From assembly GCF_042680805.1 (NCBI RefSeq), contig NZ_JBHUEM010000008.1, positions 1-64,000 on the forward strand: a DNA stretch of 64,000 nt. Direction: 5' to 3'. Below the pieces are notes generated by a model. That model was not told the DNA's origin. It did no database searches and was given only the letters and a program-made list of their open reading frames with translations. The position numbers and the translations under genes were made by a program. This document shows positions 33,808 to 42,352 of the stretch, piece by piece (the first letter of the stretch is position 1; every line of letters begins with the position of its first letter). Origin of the DNA: Bacillus_CJ salitolerans. GTDB taxonomy: Bacteria; Bacillota; Bacilli; Bacillales; SA4.

Positions 33808-34085
33808 GATGAGCTTAATAATCCGGCTCCAGCGCTCAGCCAAGATGAAATGGCGACGATCATTCTTTTCATCCTACTCGAGGTCAGATCCAGTGAAACT
33901 ACCATCAGTGATTTTTTCTGATGGTTAGTTGAACCGATCGGACTCCAACTGGCGTTTTTGTTTTTTTATCGCTAGTTGGAGAGGATAACCCTAAATGAAT
34001 AAAAGGGGAAAAGCACCCTTTCTCTCGTTTAGGACCTTAGGCTAAACGGGGCGACCTGTGCCTCTTGTTCTCTCCAAAGCATATT
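33808..34085 (+). repeat. Dispersed repeat family B, copy 3 (longest)
   Basis: Contains TCCGGCTCCAGCGCTCAGCC, accessory hairpin GATGAA..TTCATC, CTCGAGG, two further inserted hairpins (ACCATCAG-TGATTTTTT-CTGATGGT and TCCAACTGGCG..CGCTAGTTGGA), the main hairpin CCTAAATGA / CGTTTAGG, then GGCTAAACGGGGCG..GCCTCTTGTTC. It lies between yugJ and pgi. Confidence 0.82.
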
Positions 34086-34191
34086 TTTGACATGCGTTTT
34101 CATTTTGGTTAACTTCTTGCTTTGATGGAACGGATTCGATAAAGTGAAAGAGGTAATACTGTTTTTAGACAGTAAAGGAGGGTAATGAGGA

Positions 34192-35541
34192 ATGACACAT
34201 ATTAAATTTGATTATTCAAAAGCACTACCTTTTTTTGGAGAACATGAACTTACATATTTACGTGATGCAGTTAAAGTAGCACACCACTCGTTGCATGAAA
34301 AAACAGGAGCAGGTAGTGACTTTTTAGGCTGGATAGATTTACCTACTACATATGATAAAGAGGAATTTTCTAGAATCCAAAAGAGTGCTGATAAAATAAA
34401 GGAAGATTCCGATGTTCTTTTAGTAATCGGAATTGGTGGATCTTACTTAGGGGCAAAGGCAGCCCTTGAGCTACTAAACCATTCTTTTTATAACTCTTTA
34501 ACGAAAGAACAACGAAAAGCACCACAAATTATTTTCGTCGGAAATAATATTAGCTCTACATATATGAAAGATGTAATCGATGTATTAGAAGGGAAGGACT
34601 TCTCGATTAATGTTATCTCTAAGTCAGGGACAACTACTGAACCAGCCATTGCTTTTCGATTATTCAGGAAGTTATTAGAAGAGAAATACGGGAAGGTAGA
34701 AGCGAGAAAGCGAATATATGCGACGACGGATCAAGAACGAGGAGCATTAAAAACTCTAGCAAATAAAGAGGGCTATGAATCATTTGTCATAGCAGACGAT
34801 ATTGGTGGCCGTTATTCAATTTTAACGGCGGTAGGATTGTTACCGATTGCAGTAAGTGGAGCAAACATTGAAGAGATGATGAAAGGAGCAGCCAAAGCGA
34901 GTGAGGAATTAAGTGATTCTGAGCTTGAGGATAATATTGCTTATCAATATGCGGCTGTTCGAAATGTCCTTTATAACAAAGGAAAAACAATTGAAATGTT
35001 AATCAATTATGAGCCAAGTCTTCAATATTTCTCAGAATGGTGGAAGCAATTATTTGGAGAGAGTGAAGGAAAAGATCAAAAAGGAATTTTCCCTTCATCA
35101 GCCAATTTTTCTACTGACCTGCATTCATTAGGACAATATGTTCAGGAAGGTCGTCGAGATTTATTTGAAACGATCATACATGTTGAGCATTCACGTCATG
35201 AGTTAACGATCGAAGAAGAAAACCAAGACCTCGACGGCTTAAACTACTTAGCAGGAAAAACCATCGATTTTGTTAATAAAAGGGCTTTTGAAGGGACAAT
35301 GATAGCTCATACTGATGGAGGAGTACCCAACTTAATCATTCAAGTTCCACTATTAGATGAGTATACATTTGGTTATCTTGTCTATTTCTTTGAAAAGGCT
35401 TGTGCCATGAGTGGGTACCTACTAGGAGTCAATCCATTTGACCAACCAGGAGTAGAAGCATATAAAGTTAATATGTTTGCCCTACTTGGAAAACCAGGAT
35501 TTGAAGAAAAGCGTGCTGAGTTAGAGAAAAGGTTGAAATAA
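34192..35541 (+). CDS. pgi: Glucose-6-phosphate isomerase
   Basis: A 449-aa enzyme interconverting glucose-6-phosphate and fructose-6-phosphate. VIGIGGSYLGAKAAL and VISKSGTTTEPAIAFR are the phosphosugar-binding loops; EHSRHELTIEEE and the C-terminal GVEAYKVNMFALLGKPG (active-site Lys) complete the signature. Length is that of Bacillus Pgi. AAAGGAGGG precedes the ATG. Position after yugJ matches B. subtilis. Confidence 0.95.
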   Translation: MTHIKFDYSKALPFFGEHELTYLRDAVKVAHHSLHEKTGAGSDFLGWIDLPTTYDKEEFSRIQKSADKIKEDSDVLLVIGIGGSYLGAKAALELLNHSFYNSLTKEQRKAPQIIFVGNNISSTYMKDVIDVLEGKDFSINVISKSGTTTEPAIAFRLFRKLLEEKYGKVEARKRIYATTDQERGALKTLANKEGYESFVIADDIGGRYSILTAVGLLPIAVSGANIEEMMKGAAKASEELSDSELEDNIAYQYAAVRNVLYNKGKTIEMLINYEPSLQYFSEWWKQLFGESEGKDQKGIFPSSANFSTDLHSLGQYVQEGRRDLFETIIHVEHSRHELTIEEENQDLDGLNYLAGKTIDFVNKRAFEGTMIAHTDGGVPNLIIQVPLLDEYTFGYLVYFFEKACAMSGYLLGVNPFDQPGVEAYKVNMFALLGKPGFEEKRAELEKRLK

Positions 35542-35544
35542 TTC

Positions 35545-35576
35545 TAAAAAAGAGGACAATGTCGTCCTCTTTTTTA
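35545..35576 (+). terminator. Terminator of pgi
   Basis: AAAAAAGAGGAC-AATGTC-GTCCTCTTTTTTA. Confidence 0.88.
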
Positions 35577-35676
35577 TATTTAAAGAAATAAGCAAGACTC
35601 CCAATTTCATTTGTTCTCAAATATTTTTTCTCTATCTGGATAACCTAAGCTTAGTCTAAATAAAGGAGCTGGTAAG

Positions 35677-36090
35677 ATGATTGAGGTCCCGTCGAAATTA
35701 GAGGGTCATTCCTTTAACTTATATAAGCTTGAGCAGGAACTAAAGCCACTTGGGTATGATATAGGTGGAAACTGGGATTATGATCATGGTTATTTTGATT
35801 ATAAAATTGATGACGAAGTAGGGTACCAGTTTCTCCGTGTCCCTTTTAAAGCAGTAGATGGGCAGCTAGATTCACAAAATACATCTGTTCAACTAGGGAG
35901 ACCATTTCTGCTATCACATAAGTATCAAATTGGATTGGATGACTATGTTATGGTTTGGAATAAGTCCGCTTCACTGAATCAGTTCTCTGAACCCGAAGAT
36001 CCAGATGCCCAGTTTCCGGATAAGTATATCGATTTAGGGAAGTCGCTTGTTAAGGAATTAGAAGATGTATTATTAGAGGCTAATGTTTAA
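35677..36090 (+). CDS. yugN: YugN-like family protein
   Basis: A 137-aa cytosolic protein with the YugN pattern (LGYDIGGNWDYDHGYFDYKI, FLRVPFKAVDGQLD, LGRPFLLSHKYQ). Function unknown. AAAGGAGC precedes the ATG. Its 3' end overlaps the convergent yugO by 11 bp, so the two messages are antisense at their ends. Confidence 0.88.
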   Translation: MIEVPSKLEGHSFNLYKLEQELKPLGYDIGGNWDYDHGYFDYKIDDEVGYQFLRVPFKAVDGQLDSQNTSVQLGRPFLLSHKYQIGLDDYVMVWNKSASLNQFSEPEDPDAQFPDKYIDLGKSLVKELEDVLLEANV

Positions 36091-37075
36091 TGATAAGAAG
36101 TTCATCAGCATCTAATATAGTAAATGATGGAGATGGATTGATAAAGGATTCATCTCCTCTCTTAATACCGATAAGCAGCATTTCTTCCTCTAATAACTCA
36201 TTAATACAGGCTTGATATGTTTTGCCAATATGATTTGGAGTTGACTTAATATACTCAAATTTGTTCCCTGCTAAATTGTCAAGCATTACTAATAGAGTGG
36301 CTGACATCCCATGGGACACAATACTATTGGTCATCACAAAACTTGATAGTTTATTTGTCTGAATAATTTCATCGGCTCCCGCACGGGTTGCATTTAATAT
36401 TTGGTTGTTTGTTAATACTTCTACGATACAGTATAAATTGGGTTTTAGGCCTTTAGCAGCAATTAACGTAAGTATAGTTGCCATATCTGCGTTGACCTCG
36501 TTCTTACTCTGATCAGCAGATATGATGAGTATGTCTGCATCTGTTATACTTGCCCTTAATAATGTATCATCGTAAGTTGGATTTCCCTTTATAAAAGTAA
36601 CATTACTGTAGTCAACGGGATTATTATCAAGCGTTTCATCAATTAAAACGATGGGGATTCTTGAATGAATTCCATTTAGTTGGTGTAAAGTTTCACGAAT
36701 ACGCTCATTCCAGCCAACTAATATAATATGTTTTTTTCCATTGTAGGAGGCTTTCCCTTCTAGAAAAGAATTCTGCCTTGTCACAGTTGCAGTTGATAAA
36801 GAAACAAAATAAAAGGTCATAAATCCTACTCCAACAAGAATTAAGAGCATTCCAAAAATACGTCCTATATAGGTTGAAGGAGAAAAGTCACCATAGCCAA
36901 CCGTTGAAACGGTTACAATGGCCCACCAAATCCCATCAAAATAACTTGGAAAATTATCAGGCTCTACAACATGAATGATGGCTCCAAATAAAAAAATGAT
37001 AAAGAGGGCTAAAAGGGCGACTCTCACAACAATCGGGAGACGTAAGTATGAAATTAGTACATTACTAAGCCTCAT
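36080..37075 (-). CDS. yugO: Potassium channel protein YugO
   Basis: A 331-aa two-TM potassium channel. First helix LALFIIFLFGAIIHVV, pore loop TVSTVGYGDFSPS (selectivity filter TVGYGD), second helix FGMLLILVGVGFMTFYFVSL, then a cytosolic RCK/TrkA-N domain (HIILVGWNERIRETL, SADQSKNEVNADMATILTLI). In B. subtilis this channel carries electrical signalling in biofilms. Its start overlaps the end of mstX by 11 bp, indicating coupled translation. Confidence 0.92.
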   Translation of the reverse strand: MRLSNVLISYLRLPIVVRVALLALFIIFLFGAIIHVVEPDNFPSYFDGIWWAIVTVSTVGYGDFSPSTYIGRIFGMLLILVGVGFMTFYFVSLSTATVTRQNSFLEGKASYNGKKHIILVGWNERIRETLHQLNGIHSRIPIVLIDETLDNNPVDYSNVTFIKGNPTYDDTLLRASITDADILIISADQSKNEVNADMATILTLIAAKGLKPNLYCIVEVLTNNQILNATRAGADEIIQTNKLSSFVMTNSIVSHGMSATLLVMLDNLAGNKFEYIKSTPNHIGKTYQACINELLEEEMLLIGIKRGDESFINPSPSFTILDADELLIIKH

Positions 37076-37337
37076 CTTTTTGCCCCTTATTTGATGCTTG
37101 ATCTAACGGTAATAACGATAAGATCTCCTTTACGAGCTTATTAATACGGTCATCTATCTCTTTGTCCCCGTATATATTTTTTACTCTACCAATAATCTCT
37201 GTAACCTCATCTGAAAATTGGATTAAGGGTCTATCCTCTTCCGCCTCATTGTAAAGCTGTATAAATGCATCTAGCCCCTCATTCATTTTATCAATAGCAT
37301 CACTTAATGTTTGCTTTTCTTGATCATTAACCTTCAT
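37065..37337 (-). CDS. mstX: MstX (Mistic) homologue, short form
   Basis: A 90-aa protein (KQTLSDAIDKMNEGLDAFIQ, LYNEAEEDRPLIQ) that clearly matches the body of B. subtilis Mistic, the membrane-associating protein encoded with yugO. It lacks the extra N-terminal stretch of the 110-aa B. subtilis form, like the shorter forms known from other Bacillus species. It is acidic and helical, with no strongly hydrophobic segment. GAGGTGAGAAG precedes the start. It overlaps yugO by 11 bp. Confidence 0.85.
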   Translation of the reverse strand: MKVNDQEKQTLSDAIDKMNEGLDAFIQLYNEAEEDRPLIQFSDEVTEIIGRVKNIYGDKEIDDRINKLVKEILSLLPLDQASNKGQKDEA

Positions 37338-37471
37338 CTTCTCACCTCGACTCTATTGTTACCATAACTTTCTTGCCTCATAACATCACTTAGAGAAGGA
37401 GATAAAATGGGCATTAATTTTTATAATGTGTATCATACTATAAATGTTGTTTACTTAAGGGAGGTGTAGCA

Positions 37472-37609
37472 ATGAAAAAGTTACTTATCTTTCTACTGGC
37501 TATTATGACAGTTCTATCAGGCTGTGCAGCGGGCGGAGGCGATACTCCAGATGCCAATGAAACTGGAGGGAATAGTGGGCAAAGTGATGGTGGATCTTCA
37601 ACTTCGTAA
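37472..37609 (+). CDS. Small lipoprotein, 45 aa
   Basis: ATG 37472 lies behind AAGGGAGGTG. The peptide has signal sequence MKKLLIFLLAIMTV and lipobox LSGC (Cys18), then a Gly/Asp/Ser/Asn-rich mature tail of 28 residues (AAGGGDTPDANETGG and on), so it is a short disordered surface lipopeptide. sspH follows 20 nt later on the same strand. Function unknown; possibly sporulation-linked by context. Confidence 0.75.
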   Translation: MKKLLIFLLAIMTVLSGCAAGGGDTPDANETGGNSGQSDGGSSTS

Positions 37610-37629
37610 ATGAGAAGGAGGAATAGGAA

Positions 37630-37809
37630 TTGGATATGCATCGTGTAAAGCAAATTGTTTCATCGCCTGAAGAGATTGTCGTCATGTATCATGATGTACC
37701 AATTTGGATTGATAGCTATGATGAGAATGCAAATACTGCTCGGGTACATACTAGATCGAATCCAAATGATCTAAGAGATGTTGAGGTTGCAGAATTAAAT
37801 GAAAGATAA
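37630..37809 (+). CDS. sspH: Small acid-soluble spore protein, H type
   Basis: 59 aa from TTG 37630, chosen because AAGGAGGA lies 7 nt upstream and MDMHRVKQIVSSPEEI matches the family start; an ATG two codons later is the alternative. PIWIDSYDENANTARVH is the SspH core. The protein is a minor component of the dormant spore core, normally made in the forespore under SigG. A strong terminator follows. Confidence 0.85.
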   Translation: MDMHRVKQIVSSPEEIVVMYHDVPIWIDSYDENANTARVHTRSNPNDLRDVEVAELNER

Positions 37810-37810
37810 A

Positions 37811-37857
37811 TGGAAAATCAATCCCTCATCATAATGGGGGATTGATTTTCCATTTTT
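37811..37857 (+). terminator. Terminator of sspH
   Basis: GGAAAATCAATCCC and GGGGATTGATTTTCC pair, followed by ATTTTT. Confidence 0.88.
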
Positions 37858-37860
37858 AGG

Positions 37861-37888
37861 TTGACTTATTTATACAAGAGTCTATAAT
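37861..37888 (+). promoter_or_regulatory. SigA-type promoter of the YdcZ-like gene
   Basis: TTGACT (37861-37866), 16-nt spacer, TATAAT (37883-37888). Confidence 0.6.
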
Positions 37889-37980
37889 AGACTAAAAAAT
37901 GAGTAGAGTATTGCAATGCGGGAGTACATACTTAATGAAGCTTATAGTTGATTTAAAGATAGATTGATAGGGAGAACTAG

Positions 37981-38412
37981 ATGAATTGGATATTTATGAT
38001 AGTTGCTTTATTCGCAGGGATGGCAGTATCTATTCAAGCAAGTGTAAATGGTAGTCTTGGGAAAAAAATTGGTGTAATCGAAGGGGCCTTTGTTTCCTTT
38101 TTAATAGGAACCATTTTCTTGTTCTTATTACAACTGTTCGTTGGGAAAGGGAATCTGTTGCAAATGTTTTCTGTCCCCAAGTGGCAGTTAACAGGTGGTT
38201 TATTAGGTGCTTTTTACATTTTTATCATGGTACTTGTCGTTCCTAAACTAGGAGTTGCTACATCAATCATGGCAGTTATTGTTGGTCAACTTCTAATGAG
38301 TTCTATTCTTGATCATTACGGATTATTGGGGAAACAAATTCCATTTGATTTAAAAAGAGGTCTTGGTATTGTTTTATTAGTCAGTGCACTATTTTTGTTT
38401 TATAAAAAATAA
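37981..38412 (+). CDS. DMT family transporter, YdcZ/DUF606
   Basis: A 143-aa protein with five hydrophobic segments, beginning MNWIFMIVALFAGMAVSIQA, then SVNGSLGKKIG, FVSFLIGTIFLFLLQLF and GVATSIMAVIVGQLLMS, the typical half-size DMT/YdcZ layout. Such proteins form dimers and are presumed small-molecule exporters. GGGAGAAC precedes the ATG. It is monocistronic. Confidence 0.85.
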   Translation: MNWIFMIVALFAGMAVSIQASVNGSLGKKIGVIEGAFVSFLIGTIFLFLLQLFVGKGNLLQMFSVPKWQLTGGLLGAFYIFIMVLVVPKLGVATSIMAVIVGQLLMSSILDHYGLLGKQIPFDLKRGLGIVLLVSALFLFYKK

Positions 38413-38482
38413 CCATGCAACTACTCTATTTAACTGTTAAAAATGTCACAAAATACTTCTTATATTTATGAGGCATGTCTAA

Positions 38483-38656
38483 AGGAAACTCGCTCTAATT
38501 CCTAATGTAACTAAGTACAGTAAAAACAAGTATGTTTATGGCTTATTTTATGTTATTACGGTGCTTTTAGAGGAAATTTTCTTATCCAAGACAATTATGG
38601 ACGGGCTTGCAGAGGTGGATAAAACTTCATTTTATGAATTAGACATTAAACAATAA
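38483..38656 (+). pseudogene. Possible remnant of a coding region
   Basis: A frame open for 57 codons without a start codon near its beginning ends at 38656 (YVYGLFYVITVLLEEIFLSK, TIMDGLAEVDKTSFYELDIK). The amino-acid composition looks coding, and it is followed by a hairpin terminator. It has no start codon, no ribosome binding site and no recognised family, so I read it as the 3' end of a lost gene. Confidence 0.3.
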
Positions 38657-38661
38657 ATATT

Positions 38662-38700
38662 ATAGAGCAGCCTTTTACAAGGTTGTTCTTTTTATTTTTT
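38662..38700 (+). terminator. Terminator-like hairpin
   Basis: GAGCAGCCTT and AAGGTTGTTC pair (two G-U), followed by TTTTTATTTTTT. Confidence 0.65.
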
Positions 38701-38765
38701 GAAACTATTTCCGTAAATATATCGTCTAACTATAAAGGAAAGACACAACTAAGGGGAAGATTTTT

Positions 38766-39026
38766 ATGTATTTTATAATAGTCATTGTGTGTGGTGCGCT
38801 AATTCCATTTCTATTTATAAAGGCTAAATCAAAATGGATAAAATGGTCGCCCACACTACTCTTCTTACTACTAACCTTACTATTTGGGGGGAAAGCCATA
38901 TTTTTTCCTGCCCCTGAAATGGCAGTTCTAGCGGAGATTGTATATTTTATGACTTTTGGAGTAGCGGTAATAGGTTCCGTAATCGGTATGTTTATTGTAA
39001 AGTTAATCAATAAAACGAGTGAATAA
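38766..39026 (+). CDS. Small membrane protein, 86 aa
   Basis: Three hydrophobic segments (MYFIIVIVCGALIPFLFI, SPTLLFLLLTLLFGGKAIFF, TFGVAVIGSVIGMFIVKLI) and short polar ends, hence an integral membrane protein of unknown function. AAGGGGAAG precedes the ATG. The hydrolase gene starts 20 nt downstream; the two are probably co-transcribed. Confidence 0.7.
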   Translation: MYFIIVIVCGALIPFLFIKAKSKWIKWSPTLLFLLLTLLFGGKAIFFPAPEMAVLAEIVYFMTFGVAVIGSVIGMFIVKLINKTSE

Positions 39027-39046
39027 TTTCAAGAAGAGGAATTAAG

Positions 39047-39970
39047 ATGAAGAAGAGATACGAAAATCTTGGTGGTGTCCAGACCAGTAAATCATTTTCT
39101 GAGCTAAGAAAGTGGCATCAAGAAAGAAAAGCGAAGCGAAAGGATTTGTCCGTGCAAATTCCTATGGCTGAAACAAGGGAAGTAGAGGTGATTCAAGCTA
39201 ATCGAACAAAGAGCTCAATCACTTGGATTGGTCATGCTAGTTTTCTCATCCAAATGAACGGGCTTAATATTTTAACAGACCCTGTACTAGCAAAACGTAT
39301 GGGGGTACAAAAAAGACTAACAAATCCAGGATTATCATTTTCAGAGCTACCAGAAATTGACGTGGTTTTTATTTCTCATGGACATTATGATCACCTTGAT
39401 TTCGGTACCATCAAAAAACTTAAAGGCGCACCGACTTTTTATGTACCCATTGGACTAAGATCTGCCTTTATAAGGAGAGGTTACTATAAAGTAGTAGAGG
39501 CAAATTGGTGGGACCAGTTTGAGTGTACCTCTCTCACCTTTTCATTTGTTCCTGCACAGCACTGGACGAAGAGAACCTTAACTGATACGAATACGTCTCA
39601 CTGGGGTGGTTGGATTATACACGATAGTCATAAGGATAATCGTACATTGTACTTTGTAGGGGATACTGGGTACTTTAACGGGTTTAGTGAAATCGCAGCT
39701 CGCTTCAATTTAGATATCGTGCTTATGCCAATAGGAGCATATGAACCAGAATGGTTTATGGAATCTAGTCATATTAATCCAGAAGACGCTATAAAAGCAT
39801 TTTTAGAGCTGAGGGGCAAAACCTTTATTCCAATGCATTACGGTGCATATCGCCTTGCTGATGATACCGGCCCTGAAGCACTAAAACGTTTGCTTCATGA
39901 ATGGGAGCGTATAGGTATAGAGAGTGATAAGTTGAAGGTATTAGCAATAGGAGAAACGTATTGGCTATAA
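39047..39970 (+). CDS. Metallo-beta-lactamase fold hydrolase (NAPE-PLD/UlaG-like)
   Basis: A 307-aa MBL-fold enzyme. WIGHASFLIQMNGLNILTDP opens the fold; ISHGHYDHLDFGT is the HxHxDH metal motif (with Tyr between), FVGDTGYF carries the bridging Asp, and FIPMHYGAYRLADD carries the last His. The pattern resembles NAPE-phospholipase D/RomA-type members acting on lipids or phosphodiesters. There is no signal peptide. AAGAGGAATT precedes the ATG. Confidence 0.85.
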   Translation: MKKRYENLGGVQTSKSFSELRKWHQERKAKRKDLSVQIPMAETREVEVIQANRTKSSITWIGHASFLIQMNGLNILTDPVLAKRMGVQKRLTNPGLSFSELPEIDVVFISHGHYDHLDFGTIKKLKGAPTFYVPIGLRSAFIRRGYYKVVEANWWDQFECTSLTFSFVPAQHWTKRTLTDTNTSHWGGWIIHDSHKDNRTLYFVGDTGYFNGFSEIAARFNLDIVLMPIGAYEPEWFMESSHINPEDAIKAFLELRGKTFIPMHYGAYRLADDTGPEALKRLLHEWERIGIESDKLKVLAIGETYWL

Positions 39971-39997
39971 TTATAAATTGATAAATAACTTTGGTGA

Positions 39998-40092
39998 ATG
40001 GGTGTTGACAACATGACCCACTTCGTGTGGGCATCATCTAACAATCAGTGGAGCATGAGGAACACCTCCACTGATTGAAGTTTCATTTTTTA
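39998..40092 (+). repeat. Dispersed repeat family A, copy 5 (right half only)
   Basis: ATGACCCACTTCGTGTGGGC and the final hairpin AACAATCAGTGGAGC with CCTCCACTGATTG, followed by AAGTTTCAT as in copies 1 and 2. The left hairpin is missing. Confidence 0.75.
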
Positions 40093-40098
40093 AAGTTA

Positions 40099-40140
40099 CT
40101 AAAAGGAGAGGCAGATGATTATCTGTCTCTTCTTGTTTTT
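40099..40140 (+). terminator. Terminator after repeat A copy 5
   Basis: AAGGAGAGGCAGAT-GATT-ATCTGTCTCTTCTT followed by GTTTTT; it probably ends the MBL transcript. Confidence 0.75.
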
Positions 40141-40267
40141 GGTGTATCATGGCAAATCTATAAAAAAAACCAAAACCTAATAAATTTTCATACCTCAACT
40201 GATATCATTTATATTATTATTAAAGTAAGACATTCTGGAAGCAGCTAATATAGAGGTGGGTTACTAC

Positions 40268-41518
40268 ATGGAAGTATATGTTGCAAGACAACCAATTTTC
40301 AATGAAAAGGAAGAAGTAACAGCCTATGAGCTCTTGTATCGAAATAGTCCTCATAATGGGTACTCTCATACAAATGGTGATAAGGCGACATCAGAGGTAA
40401 TCGTTAACAGCTTTTTGAATATTGGTCTTGGTGAGCTTTCTAAAGGCAAGCCTTGTTTTATCAATTTTACAGAAAATCTATTAAAGCTAAAGCTACCAAC
40501 ATACTTCACACCGTTGTCCATTGTGGTTGAAGTATTAGAAGATGTGAAGGCGACTGATGAAATTATCTCCATTTGCAAAGAGTTAAAACAACACGGTTAT
40601 ACGATAGCCTTAGATGACTTTTTCTTACTCCATGGTGATGAAAATGTTTTATCACTTCTCCATTACGTAGATATTGTAAAAATTGATTTTCGATCCACAA
40701 CTAGAGAAGCGCGAAATCAATTAATGGAGTATTTAAAACCTTATAATCTTAAGTTTCTTGCTGAGAAGGTTGAGACAAGAGATGAATATGATCAGGCAAC
40801 AAGAGATGGATATACATATTTCCAAGGCTACTTTTTTAGTAAGCCCGTTATTTTACAAAGTCATGATATACCACCCTATTATTATTCCTATCTATTAGTG
40901 CTAGAAGAGCTAGATATGCCAATTCCTGATATTGACCATATTACTAAGGTTATTGAGAGAGACTTATCCATTTCCTATAAACTATTAAAGCTGATTAACT
41001 CACCCGTGATTAGACCAAAATACGAGGTCAGTTCAATCAAGCAAGCTGTTGTTCTATTAGGATTAATTGAAATAAAAAAGTGGATTTATGTTTTGGCTAT
41101 TAAAGGAGAAAGTAGTGAACAAGATGAAAGTTCAAAGGAAATCATTCATCTAAGTTTACTAAGAGCAAAGCTAGGTGAACTCATTGGTAGTTCCTTAGGA
41201 CAACAATTAAATGGTTCAAAATATTTTTTACTTGGAATGTTTTCGTTAGTAGATTCAATTTTACATGTGCCGATGGAAAAAATTCTATCTGAATTACCAT
41301 TAGCTTCTGATATTAAAGAAGCACTTCTCGGTAAACCAAACGAGTTAAAGGAACTTTTAGATGTTGTCAAGTCTGTTGAACGGATGCAACTGAAAGCTAA
41401 AGTGGTGAATTCCTTCTCTACAGTATTGAAGGACGTTGATTTATTTGCCCTTTATTCTGAAGCAAGTTTATGGGCTGATCAATTAATGAAAGAAGTAGAC
41501 GGGATTGAAGTGAACTAA
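40268..41518 (+). CDS. yuxH: EAL-HDOD protein YuxH
   Basis: 416 aa from ATG 40268 behind AGAGGTGG; an in-frame GTG four codons upstream is less likely. The N-terminal EAL-like domain (residues 1-200) begins VARQPIFNEKEEVTAYELLY; the catalytic EAL is replaced by ELL and DDFG by DDFF, so phosphodiesterase activity is doubtful. A C-terminal HDOD domain (residues 205-400) contains SISYKLLKLINSP and SIKQAVVLLGLIEIKKWIY. It matches YuxH of B. subtilis. It probably binds c-di-GMP or partners rather than degrading it. Confidence 0.88.
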   Translation: MEVYVARQPIFNEKEEVTAYELLYRNSPHNGYSHTNGDKATSEVIVNSFLNIGLGELSKGKPCFINFTENLLKLKLPTYFTPLSIVVEVLEDVKATDEIISICKELKQHGYTIALDDFFLLHGDENVLSLLHYVDIVKIDFRSTTREARNQLMEYLKPYNLKFLAEKVETRDEYDQATRDGYTYFQGYFFSKPVILQSHDIPPYYYSYLLVLEELDMPIPDIDHITKVIERDLSISYKLLKLINSPVIRPKYEVSSIKQAVVLLGLIEIKKWIYVLAIKGESSEQDESSKEIIHLSLLRAKLGELIGSSLGQQLNGSKYFLLGMFSLVDSILHVPMEKILSELPLASDIKEALLGKPNELKELLDVVKSVERMQLKAKVVNSFSTVLKDVDLFALYSEASLWADQLMKEVDGIEVN

Positions 41519-41621
41519 TATAATTAATACTCAGTATAAACAGCTAGGTATAGTACTAAAAAAGATGTTATATCTTTTGGAAAATGGATGACTGATTGAT
41601 TAAAATCATATATCTATAAAT

Positions 41622-41666
41622 AAAAAAGCAATCGCCAAGTTCATGAATACAGGCGATTGCTTTTTT
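41622..41666. terminator. Bidirectional terminator
   Basis: AAAAAAGCAATCGCC and GGCGATTGCTTTTTT form a perfect 15-bp stem between yuxH and the convergent spore-protein pair. Confidence 0.9.
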
Positions 41667-41679
41667 CAGGTGGAGATAG

Positions 41680-41865
41680 CTATATTGCATGTAATTGGAT
41701 GTGTAAGTATGTTTGAATCATTGTTTCGATTTGATTGATAGGAACTTCAGTTGCTCGAGTTTGTTTTTGATAATGATAAACTTCATGTTGGGAAGGAATA
41801 TATCCCGAACTCGTATAGCTATCATGTATGACTTCGTATATGAACCAGTCTACTTCTTGAATCAT
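41680..41865 (-). CDS. Small hypothetical protein coupled to an SASP gene
   Basis: 61 aa (MIQEVDWFIYEVIHDSYTSS to TYLHIQLHAI). Its ATG overlaps the SASP stop codon (TAATG), so it is translated by coupling and would be made with the spore protein. Tyr- and His-rich in the middle, soluble, no family recognised. A terminator follows. Confidence 0.6.
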   Translation of the reverse strand: MIQEVDWFIYEVIHDSYTSSGYIPSQHEVYHYQKQTRATEVPINQIETMIQTYLHIQLHAI

Positions 41866-42071
41866 TAACGAGTGAAACGTCCACCAATTTGTTGTTCAGC
41901 CATCTGAACTAGACGCTTCGTGATTTCTCCACCAACAGACCCATTTGCTCGAGCAGTTGTATCTGGTCCTAAATTAACACCAAATTCTTGAGCAATTTCA
42001 ACCTTCATTTGTTCAATTGCAGCCTTTGCATTCGGAGTAACTAATTGATTAGAATTATTATTTCTAGCCAT
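41865..42071 (-). CDS. Alpha/beta-type small acid-soluble spore protein
   Basis: A 68-aa protein with both family signatures: KAAIEQMKVEIAQEFGV (the germination-protease site region EIAQE) and GSVGGEITKRLVQMAEQQIG. It binds and protects spore DNA and is later degraded by Gpr. TAGGAGGAAT precedes the start. From 42071 to 42353 I see no other gene. Confidence 0.93.
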   Translation of the reverse strand: MARNNNSNQLVTPNAKAAIEQMKVEIAQEFGVNLGPDTTARANGSVGGEITKRLVQMAEQQIGGRFTR

Positions 42072-42352
42072 TTTTTATCTATTCCTCCTAAATATTGTAA
42101 TGGTGTTACTTGGGAATAGTTTAATTCGATTTGTACATTCTATTCATGGTATTTAGTGGAAAAGATGATATTTCTTATTCCACAGCGACCTTTAACCTTT
42201 TATCCTCTTCTTCCTCTCTTTTCTCCACTCATTTTTTGAAAATCGAAATAAAATATTTGATTATTTCAAGTATTTTATTGGAATTTTTATGTAAAAAGTG
42301 TATGCTTTTAATTAGGTTTTAACAAGTAAAGCTATTAAAAGGAATGAAGTCT

